Source of the DNA: JANXQG01 sp963780045
Lineage (GTDB): Bacteria; Planctomycetota; Planctomycetia; Pirellulales; Thermoguttaceae
Assembly: GCA_963780045.1 (NCBI GenBank)
Contig: CAVZZZ010000001.1
Span: forward strand, 2,356,001-2,420,000
Length of the DNA stretch: 64,000 nucleotides
Direction of reading: 5' to 3'
The notes under the pieces were generated by a model. The model saw only the letters and a list, made by a program, of their open reading frames with translations. It did no database searches and was not told the DNA's origin. Made by a program: the position numbers and the translations under genes. Each line of letters opens with the position of its first letter. Position 1 is the stretch's first letter. Of this stretch, positions 1 through 8,697 are shown in pieces.

Positions 1-299
1 GTGGCCTTTCCCACCGGCACGCAGACGGGCTTGCCGGTATCGGCGCAGGACATTCCGCGGACCATGCCGTCAGTGCTGCCCAAGGCGACGCAGCGGACCC
101 GCCCGCCGCCAAGCTGGGCCTGAACCTCGCCCGTAAGACGGATCTTGAGCCCCTTTTCCTCCGTGTCGATCTTCACGGCGTTATAGATGGCCGGCAGGCT
201 TTCTTCGGGAAACTCGGCATCGAACGTCGAGCCGATGACCTGCGTCACGCGGCCGGACTGGGACTTTGCGGGGGCGGAGGGGGTCAAAGTGGCGGGCAT
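1..299 (-). CDS. atpD: ATP synthase F1 beta subunit, N-terminal part (cut by window edge)
   Basis: The first ~99 codons are visible and run off the left edge. They begin MPATLTPSAPAKSQSGRV and continue into the beta-barrel domain typical of the catalytic beta subunit (VIGSTFDAEFPEE, then a GGGRVRCVALGSTDGMVRG stretch). The nucleotide-binding domain lies outside the window. The subunit forms the catalytic sites of F1 together with alpha. The gene lies 47 bases downstream of atpG in the same direction, as the last visible gene of the ATP synthase operon. The ATG at 299 is the natural start because the stretch before it is AT-rich and non-coding. Identity is firm from sequence and operon position. 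Confidence 0.93.
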   Translation of the reverse strand, partial: MPATLTPSAPAKSQSGRVTQVIGSTFDAEFPEESLPAIYNAVKIDTEEKGLKIRLTGEVQAQLGGGRVRCVALGSTDGMVRGMSCADTGKPVCVPVGKA

Positions 300-346
300 G
301 GGCTTAATCTCATATTAAAAAATGAAAACTGAAAAAATGAAAACTG

Positions 347-1222
347 CTACTTGTTCAAAGCCTCCGCGCCGCCAATGATCTCCAGCAGCTCCCCGGTAAT
401 CTGCCCTTGCCGTGCGCGGTTGTAGGCGATGGAGAGACTGCCGATCATGCTGTCGGCGTTTTCGGTCGCGTTCTTCATCGCTATCCGCCGAGCGATCTGC
501 TCGCTCACGGCCGCATCGAGAAAGCACTTGAAAAGCTTCACGCGGAAGCTCGCCGGCACGACTTCGTCTACGATGCTGGCCGCCGACGGCAGGAATTCGT
601 ACTGCGCCGTCGTGGCGCTGTGGCTTTCTTCGCCTTCCGGTCGCGGCAACGGGAGCAGCGTCTCGGCCACCGCAAACTGCCGGCCGGCGCTCTCGAACTT
701 TGTGTAAACCACGTCGAAGCGGTCCAATTGGCCCGACTGATACCAATCCAAGTAGCGATTGGCAAGCTCGTTGACCTCGACGAACGTCGGCTTGTCCTCG
801 AAATGCGTGTATCTCTCGGCGATCTCGATCTTGCGGAAACGGAAGGCCGAGATGCCCCGGTTGCCGGCGACTTCCAGCCGAACTTCAGGCACGGCCGCCT
901 GGACCCGCTTCAACTGGTTCAGCCCCACCCGCAGGACGCTGCCGTTGTAGCCGCCGCACATTCCCCGATTGGCCGAGATGACCAGCAGCACGGCCTTTTT
1001 CATCTCCGCGTGAACTTCCAGAAGCGGGTGCTTGATCTCGGCCCCGGCGCCGGTCAAATGGCCGACCAGGGCGGTGATACGCTTGGTGTAGGCCGAGGCG
1101 GCCAACGCGCGGTCCATGGCCTTGCGGAACTTGGCCGTGGAAATCAGCTCCATCGTCCGCGTGATCTTGCGGATGCTGCGGATCGATTTGCGTCGGCGGT
1201 CAAGGGCGCGGGCTTTGGCCAT
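347..1222 (-). CDS. atpG: ATP synthase F1 gamma subunit
   Basis: This is an intact 291-residue protein, the usual length for the family. The N-terminal helix (MAKARALDRRRKSIRSIRK) and the C-terminal helix ending in EQIARRIAMKNATENADSM followed by YNRARQGQITGEL are the two long coiled-coil helices forming the rotating central stalk. The residues around RGMCGGYN mark the Rossmann-like domain. It sits between atpA and atpD, as in most bacterial F-type operons. It transmits rotation between the membrane c-ring and the alpha3beta3 head. No oddities are seen, unlike its neighbour atpA. Confidence 0.96.
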   Translation of the reverse strand: MAKARALDRRRKSIRSIRKITRTMELISTAKFRKAMDRALAASAYTKRITALVGHLTGAGAEIKHPLLEVHAEMKKAVLLVISANRGMCGGYNGSVLRVGLNQLKRVQAAVPEVRLEVAGNRGISAFRFRKIEIAERYTHFEDKPTFVEVNELANRYLDWYQSGQLDRFDVVYTKFESAGRQFAVAETLLPLPRPEGEESHSATTAQYEFLPSAASIVDEVVPASFRVKLFKCFLDAAVSEQIARRIAMKNATENADSMIGSLSIAYNRARQGQITGELLEIIGGAEALNK

Positions 1223-1270
1223 GGGAGGTTTTTAGTACAAAGTACTCGAGTACGCAGTTTTCAGTTCAAG

Positions 1271-2786
1271 CTACTTTTTCTGACTGGCAAACACCTTTTG
1301 ATACTCCCCAATAGCCGCGTCAATCTCGGCGATCGAAGAGTCGTCCAGCTTCTTGCTCTCCTCAAGCTTCTTGTAAAGCGGCGACCTCTGGTCACGGACG
1401 AATTGCAAGAACCGGCTTTCCCAGCCGCTGACGTCCTTGACAGGCACTTTGTCCAAGTGACCGCGCGTGCCGGCATAAATACTCAACACCTGGTCGATAA
1501 CCGGCATCGGGTTGTAAAGCCCCTGCTTCAAAAGTTCCGTCATGCGGTAGCCGCGGTCCAGGCGCGACTGCGTGGCCGCGTCAACGTCGGTGCCAAGCTG
1601 GGTGAAGGCTTCCAGTTCGCGGAAGGAAGCCAGGTCCAGCCGCAACCCGCCGGCCACCTTCTTCATTGCGGGCACCTGGGCATTGCCGCCCACACGGGAG
1701 ACGGAAATGCCTGCGTTCATCGCGGGACGCTGGCCGGCGAAGAACAAGTCAGGTTGCAGGTAAATCTGCCCGTCGGTGATCGAGATCACATTCGTGGGGA
1801 TATAGGCCGAGACCTCGCCTTCCAGCGTCTCGACGATCGGCAGCGCAGTGAGCGAGCCGGCGCCGAGCTCGTCGCTGAGCTTGGCGGCCCGCTCCAGGAG
1901 GCGGCTGTGCGCGTAGAAAATATCGCCCGGATAGGCCTCGCGTCCCGGCGGGCGGCGCATCAATAGCGACAGTTGCCGGTAGGCCTGGGCCTGCTTGGAA
2001 AGATCGTCGTAGATGATCAGGGCGTCCTGTCGGTTGTACATGAAGTACTCCGCCATCGCGCAGCCGGCGTATGGAGCAATGTATTGCAGCGGCGCCGGGT
2101 CGCTCGCCGGCCATGATGACCGTCGTATAGTCCATCGCGCCGTAGCGGCGCAGCATTTCCACTAGCCCGGCGACGTTCGATTCCTTTTGCCCCACGGCCA
2201 CGTAAAAGCATTTCACACCCGTGTTCTTCTGGTTGATGATCGTGTCGATGCAGATGGCCGTCTTGCCCGTGCGGCGGTCGCCGATGATCAACTCCCGCTG
2301 GCCGCGGCCGATGGGCGTCATGGCGTCGATGGCCTTGATGCCGGTTTGCAGCGGCTGCTTGACGGGCTGCCGCTGGGCCACGCCGGGAGCGATCGTCTCC
2401 ACCGGCCGCCTTTCCGATGACATTACCGGGGGTCCGCCGTCCAGCGGCTCGCCCAGCGGAGTGAGCACGCGGCCCAGCACGCCCTCGCCGACGGGTACGC
2501 TCAGCAGCCGGCCGGTGCTCTTGACTTCGTCGCCCTCTGCGATCTTCAAGTAGTCGCCCAAGATAATGACGCCGACGGAAGTCTCTTCCAGGTTGAACGC
2601 CAGGCCGTAGATCTCGCCGGGGAACTGCACCATCTCGCCGGCCATGACGTTGGAGAGTCCATACACCCGCGCGATGCCGTCGCCGACCTCGATCACGCGG
2701 CCGACCTCGCGGACGTCGATGCGAGACTCGAACTGTTCGACTTCAGTCTGGAGTACGGAAGCTATCTCGTCGGCTCTGAATCTCAT
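1271..2786 (-). CDS. atpA: ATP synthase F1 alpha subunit (apparent frameshift)
   Basis: The non-catalytic nucleotide-binding subunit of F1. The N-terminal part (starting MRFRADEIASVLQTE) contains the Walker A motif GDRRTGKTAICIDTI; the rest, in another frame, begins before MAEYFMYNRQDALIIYDDL and ends FASQKK. The two parts join near 2103-2110, where VIMAGERPGAA should read VIMAGASDPAPLQYIAPYAG. Adding two bases (GC) to the GC tract there restores the conserved sequence. Because the gene is essential and otherwise perfect, a sequence error is more likely than a real mutation. Total length is about 505 residues, normal for the family. It overlaps the end of atpH by 44 bases. Confidence 0.93.
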
Positions 2787-3396
2787 GAATACTCCTATCG
2801 ATCATCTGTTGGCGTATATGTTGCAACTGGTTGGCGACGGAACCGTCGTAGACGGTATCACCGACGCGGAGGACTGCCCCGCCGATCAGCGCAGGATCGA
2901 CGGCCGTCTCCAGGATCGGCCGCCGGCCCAGCGACGCGGCCAATGCGGCGCCGATCTGGTCAACCTGCTCCGGGGCCACCTCGGCAGCCGTGGTAATGCG
3001 GACGCGAATGTTCCCCTGCGATTCTTCGTACAGCTTGCGGGCTTGGCGGCGGATCGCCCGCAGGCAATCCAACCGGCCGTGCCGCGACACGACCTTAAGG
3101 AAATTCGAAAGCAATGGGTCGAGCCGCGGCTTGAAAACGCGATCAAAAAGCGAAACCTTCTCCTCATGGCTGACCAACGGCGACGCGAGCACCGTTTCCA
3201 GCTTGGGAACGGCGGCCAGCACATCTTCCACCAGCGAGTCGAGTTCGCCGAGCACGTCGTCGGTTCGGCCGGCTTTATTGGCGGCGCCCAAAAGCGCACG
3301 GGCGTAGATCTCGCCGACCTGCTCCCGTCCGACGTCGGGCGAGAACCGCTCGGCCACGTGCGCGTCGCGTGCCGTGATGTCATCCGCTTCGGACAT
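2743..3396 (-). CDS. atpH: ATP synthase F1 delta subunit
   Basis: A 217-residue OSCP/delta-family protein linking F1 to the peripheral stalk. Typical features are the YARALLGAANKAG motif near residue 31, the ETVLASPLVSHEEKVSLFDRVF segment and the C-terminal VDPALIGGAVLRVGDTVYDGSV motif. It has an N-terminal extension of about 25 residues compared with the shortest homologues. It sits one base after atpF and its 3' end overlaps the atpA start by 44 bases, consistent with translational coupling. No defects are seen. Confidence 0.95.
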   Translation of the reverse strand: MSEADDITARDAHVAERFSPDVGREQVGEIYARALLGAANKAGRTDDVLGELDSLVEDVLAAVPKLETVLASPLVSHEEKVSLFDRVFKPRLDPLLSNFLKVVSRHGRLDCLRAIRRQARKLYEESQGNIRVRITTAAEVAPEQVDQIGAALAASLGRRPILETAVDPALIGGAVLRVGDTVYDGSVANQLQHIRQQMIDRSIHEIQSRRDSFRTPD

Positions 3397-3397
3397 G

Positions 3398-4089
3398 CTA
3401 TACTTTGGACTTTCCGTTGACCTTGGCTTGCCCGGCTTGAGTGAAGGCTGTCACCGCCTGCTCGATCAACCGGTTGTGGTCGGCTGGCTTGAGCTGCGCA
3501 CCGACGATTTTTCCGGCCAGTTCAACGGCAAGCGTCGCGCTGCGCTGGGCAATGTCCTCGATCGCCGCCGACGTGGCAGTTTCGATGCGCTGCACCGCTC
3601 GCTGGTGCTCGATTCCGGCCTCTTCGCGGGCCTTGTCAAGCAGTTGCTGGCCGACTTTCTCCGCGTCGCGGCGGCCTTGCTCGATCAGGCCGCGGACTTC
3701 GGCCGCGGCGTCGGCCAGCTTCTTTTCATACTCCGCCAAAAGCTGGCGAGCGTCGTCGTGCTTCTTCTGGGCCTCGGCGATCTGCCCGGTGATACTGTCT
3801 TCGCGCTTCTGAAGGCCTTCGCGGATTGGCTTCCAGGCGTACTTGGAAAGAATCCACAATGCCACGAAGAAGACAATAAGGGTCCAGAACGAGAGTCCCA
3901 AGTCGAAGGGGAAAATCGGGTTCAGTTTGGCGGCCGGGTTTTCCTCGGCTTTCTTTCCTCCACCTTCGTTCGAAGTGGGCGCGCTCGCATTGGGCGTGGA
4001 GGCTGAGGCGCAGACTCAGCCGCGACGGCCAAACTCGGGCTCAAGAGCGCCAGAGCCATCATTCCTGCATAGACCAGTCGTTTCGTCAT
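3398..4089 (-). CDS. atpF: ATP synthase F0 b subunit with signal peptide (apparent frameshift)
   Basis: The C-terminal 167 residues are a standard b subunit: a membrane segment (LSFWTLIVFFVALWILSKY) followed by a long charged helix (IREGLQKREDSITGQIAEAQ). Upstream, a start at 4089 gives MTKRLVYAGMMALALLSPSL, then AVAAESAP, a clear cleavable signal peptide. The linker STPNASAPTSNEGGGKKAEE then lies in a different frame. Restoring one base near 4005-4010 (a TGCGCCTCA tract) joins them into about 230 residues. A signal peptide on subunit b is, to my knowledge, seen in other Planctomycetota. The subunit anchors the peripheral stalk. Confidence 0.88.
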
Positions 4090-4123
4090 ATTGGGATTCC
4101 CAATCGCTTTCGCCCGGCGTCCG

Positions 4124-4491
4124 TTACTTGGTGCCGCCAAGGAAGAAGTTCAAGAAGCATATAATCAAGGCGAAGAACGCCAACCCTTCGATCAGCGCCG
4201 CGGCGATGATCATTGCCGTCTGCACGGCAGCAGCCATTTCGGGCTGCCGGGCAATGCTCTCGCAAGCCGAGCCGCCGATCCTGCCGATGCCGATACCGGC
4301 GCCCAAGATTGCGAGTCCTGCGCCGACTACGGCAAGTCCAGAACCGATCGGAAAGTTGGAAGGGGCAGCCGGCGCCACGGCAGGCGCCGAAGGGCGCCAC
4401 CGGTCCCGGCTGTCTGCGCAAAGGCGGGAATCGCTGCGACGGCGATTACGAGCGAGAGCAAGGCCAATTTGATCTTGGTCGGTTTGAGCAC
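4124..4491 (-). CDS. atpE: ATP synthase F0 c subunit with signal peptide (apparent frameshift)
   Basis: The ring subunit that carries protons (or sodium). The mature part has two membrane helices: SGLAVVGAGLAILGAGIGIG, then MAAAVQTAMIIAAALIEGLA containing the ion-binding Glu in ALIEGLAFFAL. The loop reads SIARQPE, typical of c subunits. Upstream, a GTG at 4491, placed nine bases after a GAGGAG ribosome site, gives VLKPTKIKLALLSLVIAVAA, a signal peptide ending AIPAFAQTAGTGGA. The two parts are in different frames and join if one base is restored at a GGCGCC tract near 4392. A start at the ATG at 4500 is also possible but sits directly on the ribosome site. Confidence 0.87.
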
Positions 4492-4538
4492 GGAAATCAT
4501 CTCCTCTGGAAAAATGGTCGTTACGGCGCCCATGCACT

Positions 4539-5342
4539 CTAATGCGGATGGAGTGCCGTGCCGATGAACAGGGCTGACAAAAACGTGAAAATGTACGCTT
4601 GAAGAAAGGCGAAAAAAAGCTCCAAGAGCGTCATCGCGGCCGCCGCCGCCAGGCTGGCAACCGTTACTCCCGCTGAGATCAAGATGAATGTGTTTGCCGC
4701 CATTACGATAAAACTTACGATGACCGCGAGCACCAGATGCCCGGCGAACATGTTGGCCAACAATCGCACGGCTAACACGGCGTGACGAATGAACAGTCCG
4801 AACAGTTCAATAAAGAAAATCATCGGCACCATAACAATCTTCATCCCGAAAGATAGATCCATGTGGGGTATCAGCGTCAACCAATAACGTCCCACGCCGA
4901 ATTTCATCATGCCAGAACCCAAAACCGTGACAAGCGTGATTAAAGCCAACGCCGCCGTCACCGCGAGCGAGGCCGTGGGCGAACCAGCCCAAGGAAAAAG
5001 GCCAAGCATATTGCACAACAGGACGAAAAAAAACATGTTCCAAAGCAGCGGCAGATACTTGTCGCCGTCATGCTTGCCGATTGCGGGCCGCGCGACCTCG
5101 TCGCGGATAAAAACGAGCAGGAGCTCGAGGCCATTCCAGAATATGCCCTTTGCAGGCGAACCGGATTTGATCCTCCGCGCAAGGCCGACGAACATGAGAA
5201 TCATCAAGGCCGCGGCAACCACCTCCAGGACCTCGAATTTGGTGATCTGGAAGCCCAAGACGCTTCCCAGGTTGTGGTGCCCCAACGGAGTGTGGAAAAA
5301 CGTAGTGTCAGCAACGTGATTGCCTAGTTCTTCGATTTCCAT
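4539..5342 (-). CDS. atpB: ATP synthase F0 a subunit
   Basis: An intact 267-residue integral membrane protein with five or six hydrophobic helices. The essential arginine lies in the RLLANMFAGHLVLAV motif near residue 193, and the last helices (LLELFFAFLQAYIFTFLSAL) match the family. It forms the ion half-channels next to the c-ring. It lies 21 bases downstream of atpI and 47 bases upstream of the proposed atpE start, in canonical F0 order. No frameshift is seen here, in contrast to atpE and atpF. Confidence 0.96.
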   Translation of the reverse strand: MEIEELGNHVADTTFFHTPLGHHNLGSVLGFQITKFEVLEVVAAALMILMFVGLARRIKSGSPAKGIFWNGLELLLVFIRDEVARPAIGKHDGDKYLPLLWNMFFFVLLCNMLGLFPWAGSPTASLAVTAALALITLVTVLGSGMMKFGVGRYWLTLIPHMDLSFGMKIVMVPMIFFIELFGLFIRHAVLAVRLLANMFAGHLVLAVIVSFIVMAANTFILISAGVTVASLAAAAAMTLLELFFAFLQAYIFTFLSALFIGTALHPH

Positions 5343-5363
5343 GGTCCGACGCGCGCTTGGCAG

Positions 5364-5765
5364 CTAAACGGCAGAGTCCGATCCGCCCACCCCTCCGGGC
5401 AGGATAAGAACGATTTCCGCAGCAAGGGTAATTGGGTAAAAGACAATAAGATAATAGAGGAAATCGGTAGCGTCTAGGGGCCATCGGAAAAAAACGGCAG
5501 CAACAACGGCGAACAGCGGAATTCCCATGCGGATCGTCGTCGCAACGGTCAAAAACGCCATGACATGGCCCGTCGTGCGGAGCCGATCGCCGACCGCCAT
5601 CGCCAGCAATGCAGCAAACCAGCAGATTGCGGCGGCCGCGAGGCCGGCAACGACAACTGCCCGATCGCGCGTAAGAAGCCACCCGAAAGGTATTGCGATT
5701 CCGGCTGCGACCAGCACGACCGCGGAGAGCACCGCAGCTCGAATCGGAAGGCTTTTTTTTGACAT
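5364..5765 (-). CDS. atpI: AtpI-like membrane protein of the ATP synthase operon
   Basis: A 133-residue hydrophobic protein with four predicted membrane helices (AVLSAVVLVAAGIAIPFGWL, VVVAGLAAAAICWFAALLAM, VMAFLTVATTIRMGIPLFAV, FLYYLIVFYPITLAAEIVLI). Sequence alone identifies it only weakly. Its size, topology and position between an AtpZ-like gene and atpB fit the AtpI/UncI proteins, which help c-ring assembly or ion supply in other bacteria. Symbol assigned mainly from context. Confidence 0.68.
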   Translation of the reverse strand: MSKKSLPIRAAVLSAVVLVAAGIAIPFGWLLTRDRAVVVAGLAAAAICWFAALLAMAVGDRLRTTGHVMAFLTVATTIRMGIPLFAVVAAVFFRWPLDATDFLYYLIVFYPITLAAEIVLILPGGVGGSDSAV

Positions 5766-5814
5766 TTTTCGCTAGCGGAGGCTCTTACATCGCTATGCAA
5801 GTGGACAACGCCTA

Positions 5815-6048
5815 TTAGTTGTTTTTTCGAGCCAGGTCCCTCGCGATGCGGACGAACTGCCATATTGCGATTGCGACACCGAGCAAGGCACCAAGGCAGA
5901 TGAACAAGGGCAGCGTTCCGCAACGCTGATCGAGCCAATATCCACCCGCGATCGGGATCGCCATTTCCAACCCGATCGCAATTATGCGGCTTGACCATTC
6001 CAGACCAATGGCCATCGGGGAACGGTCATCGGACGAGTGTTCGGGCAT
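5815..6048 (-). CDS. AtpZ-like F0F1 ATPase accessory protein
   Basis: A 77-residue protein with two membrane helices (IIAIGLEMAIPIAGGYWLDQ and LFICLGALLGVAIAIWQFVR). The pattern of two helices with a G-x-W-L-D motif after the first matches the AtpZ/AtpI family (putative F0F1-ATPase subunit, Ca2+/Mg2+ transport related). It is the first gene of the ATP synthase cluster and starts 12 bases after the lgt stop, so lgt may be cotranscribed. Assignment rests on topology, motif and operon position. Confidence 0.75.
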   Translation of the reverse strand: MPEHSSDDRSPMAIGLEWSSRIIAIGLEMAIPIAGGYWLDQRCGTLPLFICLGALLGVAIAIWQFVRIARDLARKNN

Positions 6049-6060
6049 AATCTGTTTGTG

Positions 6061-7691
6061 CTACGTTTGCGCGTATCGCAGCTCCGCCGGCCCCCGCAAG
6101 ATGTAAACCCATAGCCCTATCGCCACCGCCAGCAGGCCGAGGCTGATGTTCTGCGAAATCGTGAATGGCGTGCCCCAGATCGGCGCTTCATCAGTGCGGA
6201 TGCCTTCGATCAGAAAGCGCGTGATCGGATAGACCGTGATCATCAGCGCCGTCAGCGCCGTCGCGGCGGCGGAATGGATCGTATGATAACAGTAGAAAAC
6301 AGATGATCAAGGCGTCGATCGCGCTGTAAAGCTGCGTCGGGTGGACCGGCCCGCTCCGCGGCAGGGGACGGTCCACGTCGACGCGAATCGGCTTTTCCCG
6401 CCCTGCCACGCCGAGGCGGATCCACGGCCGGTGACGATGCTCGTTCAACAACGCGCGGAGCTCACCTATCGTGCCCACTCCGTAGCCGGAGACGCTGACG
6501 ATCGTATCACCCTCTTGAATTCCCGCGGCGGCTTCTGGCGAGCGCACGGGCCAACCCGCGCGAAGACGGCTGACGACCGGCCGGTCGCTGTCGCTGCCGG
6601 CGATTTCCATGCCGTAAATCTTTACGAGGCCCGGCCCACCGGCCTGGGCTGCCGGCGGGTCGTCTACCGTCCATGAGACCTCTCCGCCATCGGGACGTTG
6701 CAAGGTAATATCAAGCTTTTCAATTCGCAGCACCGCGTCGGCCGCTATTTCCCGCGCGGTCGGCTTCTCGCTGCCGTGCAAACAAGAGCAGCCCAGCGCC
6801 GGCTCGGCACCGGCCGACTTGTTTTTCGACGTCACCGGATCGCCGTTGATTTCCGTAATTACCATGCCCACCTTCAGTCCGCTCTTTGCGGCCGGCGAAT
6901 CGGCGTCAAGGGCCTCAATAGTCGCACGGCCACCCGTCGCATCGCCAAACGCCAGGCCAACGGCCGTGCTGCCGTCCTTTGCGACCGACTGCTGGACGGG
7001 GCTGTTCCAGGGAAACGTAACCGCCCACGGCAGGTCGCACGTACCACCAAAGCAGCAACCGTTCAAAAGGCAGCCGACGCGTCCCAGGGCCAGCCCCAGC
7101 ACCATGCTCGGCGCCAGCAGATCGGCCGTGGCCAAAAGCGGAATGCGATAGCGCCGCCAGAAGAGCCACAGCCCGACCATCCCGCCGATGAACGAGCCGT
7201 AAACCACCAACCCTCCGGCGGCCATGTTTACGACGGAGAACAACAGATCGCCGACTGAATGCGTCCTTTCGTAGACCGGCCAAAAGTCCCGCCGCCAGTA
7301 TTCTGCCACATAAACGGCCCGCGCCGAGAATGCCGGGCAGGATCATCCAAAATGCCAGGGCGAAGATCATCTCCGGATCGACGCCCGCCCGCCGCGCGCG
7401 ATGGATGGCCAGACCCATGCCGGAGAGCACGGCCAGGAGCATCATCAAGCCGTAGCCGCGGATCGGCAGTCCGCGCGGGTCGCAGAGCGCCGGCAACACA
7501 AACACGATGGCCACGCCAAGCACGGCCAGCACCTGAGCGAAACCGAGAAGCTCTGCATTGAACCCTCCGCGGCGAAATTGCACCGCCAACAGCAGCAAGC
7601 CGGCCACCGCCAATGCGCCCAGCAGAAGACCCAAGCCGAAGACCGGCAGGCCAAAGAGTTCGCCGGGGATGTAAAAGAGGGTTTGGAGCAT
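6061..7691 (-). CDS. lgt: Prolipoprotein diacylglyceryl transferase with inserted PDZ domain (two apparent frameshifts)
   Basis: The inner-membrane enzyme that adds diacylglycerol to the lipobox cysteine of prolipoproteins. Three frame segments make one protein: MLQTLFYIPGELFGLPVFGL to GILGA; VAEYWRRDFWPVYERTHSVG through the signature GRVGCLLNGCCFGG and HPTQLYSAID; and MITVYPITRFLIEGIRTDE to the C-terminus. Breaks at about 7320 and 6245-6262 sit in GGCGCG-type tracts and each closes with two added bases. Between the signature and HPTQLYS lie about 200 extra residues including a PDZ-like domain (AAGIQEGDTIVSVSGYGVGT), an architecture I recall from planctomycetes. It lies 12 bases before the ATP synthase genes. 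Confidence 0.88.
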
Positions 7692-7695
7692 TTTT

Positions 7696-7800
7696 GTAGG
7701 GTGGGACCAGATCGCGCAGGCGAGCGCTGGCCCACCAATTATTTTTGGGAATCAATTATCGTGGGCCCGCGCTCGCCGAGGCTCGCTTGTCCCACCCTAC
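7696..7800. repeat. GTAG-tipped inverted hairpin pair between lgt and panC
   Basis: The left arm starts GTAGGGTGGGACCAG and the right arm ends CTTGTCCCACCCTAC, with further pairing inward (GGCGAGCGC with GCGCTCGCC, then GGCCCAC with GTGGGCC). About 40-base arms flank a loop of some 23 AT-rich bases. The right tip overlaps panC: the TAG at 7799-7797 is its stop codon. It may also act as a bidirectional terminator. Confidence 0.85.
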
Positions 7801-8642
7801 CCAATCATCATATTATCAATCAGCCGCGTTCCCTCGAACTTGACCGCCAACGCGGCAAGCACGGGAGCGTTGATCTCCGTTACCGGCGCAAGCGATTCCG
7901 GATCGACAAGGGCCACATAATCAATGTTTCCACCGGCCGCGAGAATCATGTCGGACATCTGCCGTTGGATGCATGCCGCGTCGTGCTGACCTTGCGCTAC
8001 AAGTTTTTGGGCAAGCTTGAGGCTTTGCCACAATACGGCCGCCCGCCGCCGTGCGTCCGGACTGAGATGAACATTGCGGGAACTCATCGCCAGCCCGTCC
8101 GGCTCGCGCACCGTCTTGCAGACGCGAATCTCCACCGGCAAGTTCAAATCGGCCACCATGCGGCGGACGACGGCCGCCTGCTGGTAGTCCTTCTGGCCGA
8201 AATAGGCAGCGTCGGGCTGGATCATGTTGAACATTTTGAGCACCACCGTGGCCACGCCGCGGAAGTGCCCTGGACGGAAGCGGCCTTCCAGCGGTTCAGC
8301 GACCGAGCCGACGTCCACCCACGTATCGTGGCCTTCACGATAGACCTCTGCGTCGTCCGGCGCGACAACGAAGTCCACTCCGCAGCCGGCCAGGTTTTCC
8401 AGGTCGGACGCGAACGTGCGAGGGTAATTGGCAAAGTCTTCATTCGGCCCAAATTGAGTGGGGTTGACGTAAATCCAAACGACGGTGATGTCGCATTCGG
8501 CCTTCGATGCCCTCACGAGGCTCAAGTGTCCTTCATGCAGCGCACCCATCGTCGGCACCAGCCCGATCCGCTGTCCCGCGCGGCGAAAAGGCAGCAGGAT
8601 CGCGCGGGTCTCGGCGACGGCGGTGAGGACGCGGGGTGACAT
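7797..8642 (-). CDS. panC: Pantothenate synthetase (pantoate-beta-alanine ligase)
   Basis: An intact 281-residue cytoplasmic enzyme that joins pantoate and beta-alanine using ATP in the coenzyme A pathway. Visible motifs are PTMGALHEGHLSLVRAS near residue 30 (HIGH-like), IYVNPTQFGPNEDF, the MFNMIQPDAAYFGQKDYQQ active-site region and DGLAMSSRNVHLS. Length matches the family. Its stop codon lies in the tip of the adjacent inverted repeat, so the last residues (NMMIG) border the element. It runs in the same direction as folK and lgt. Confidence 0.96.
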   Translation of the reverse strand: MSPRVLTAVAETRAILLPFRRAGQRIGLVPTMGALHEGHLSLVRASKAECDITVVWIYVNPTQFGPNEDFANYPRTFASDLENLAGCGVDFVVAPDDAEVYREGHDTWVDVGSVAEPLEGRFRPGHFRGVATVVLKMFNMIQPDAAYFGQKDYQQAAVVRRMVADLNLPVEIRVCKTVREPDGLAMSSRNVHLSPDARRRAAVLWQSLKLAQKLVAQGQHDAACIQRQMSDMILAAGGNIDYVALVDPESLAPVTEINAPVLAALAVKFEGTRLIDNMMIG

Positions 8643-8697
8643 GGGTTGGGATTTGAGATCTGTAATTTGAGATTTGAAATCTGAGGTTTGAGATGTT
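8643..8697. repeat. Short degenerate direct repeats between panC and folK
   Basis: About 55 bases made of near-repeats of TTTGAGATYTG (GATTTGAGATCTG, AATTTGAGATTTG, GGTTTGAGATG). The composition is unlike the coding DNA on either side. No promoter can be named with confidence. Confidence 0.6.

Noticed and set aside
1225..1262. GTAC-rich palindrome between atpG and atpA
   Set aside because: Short and simple; it could be a terminator or chance and is not convincing.
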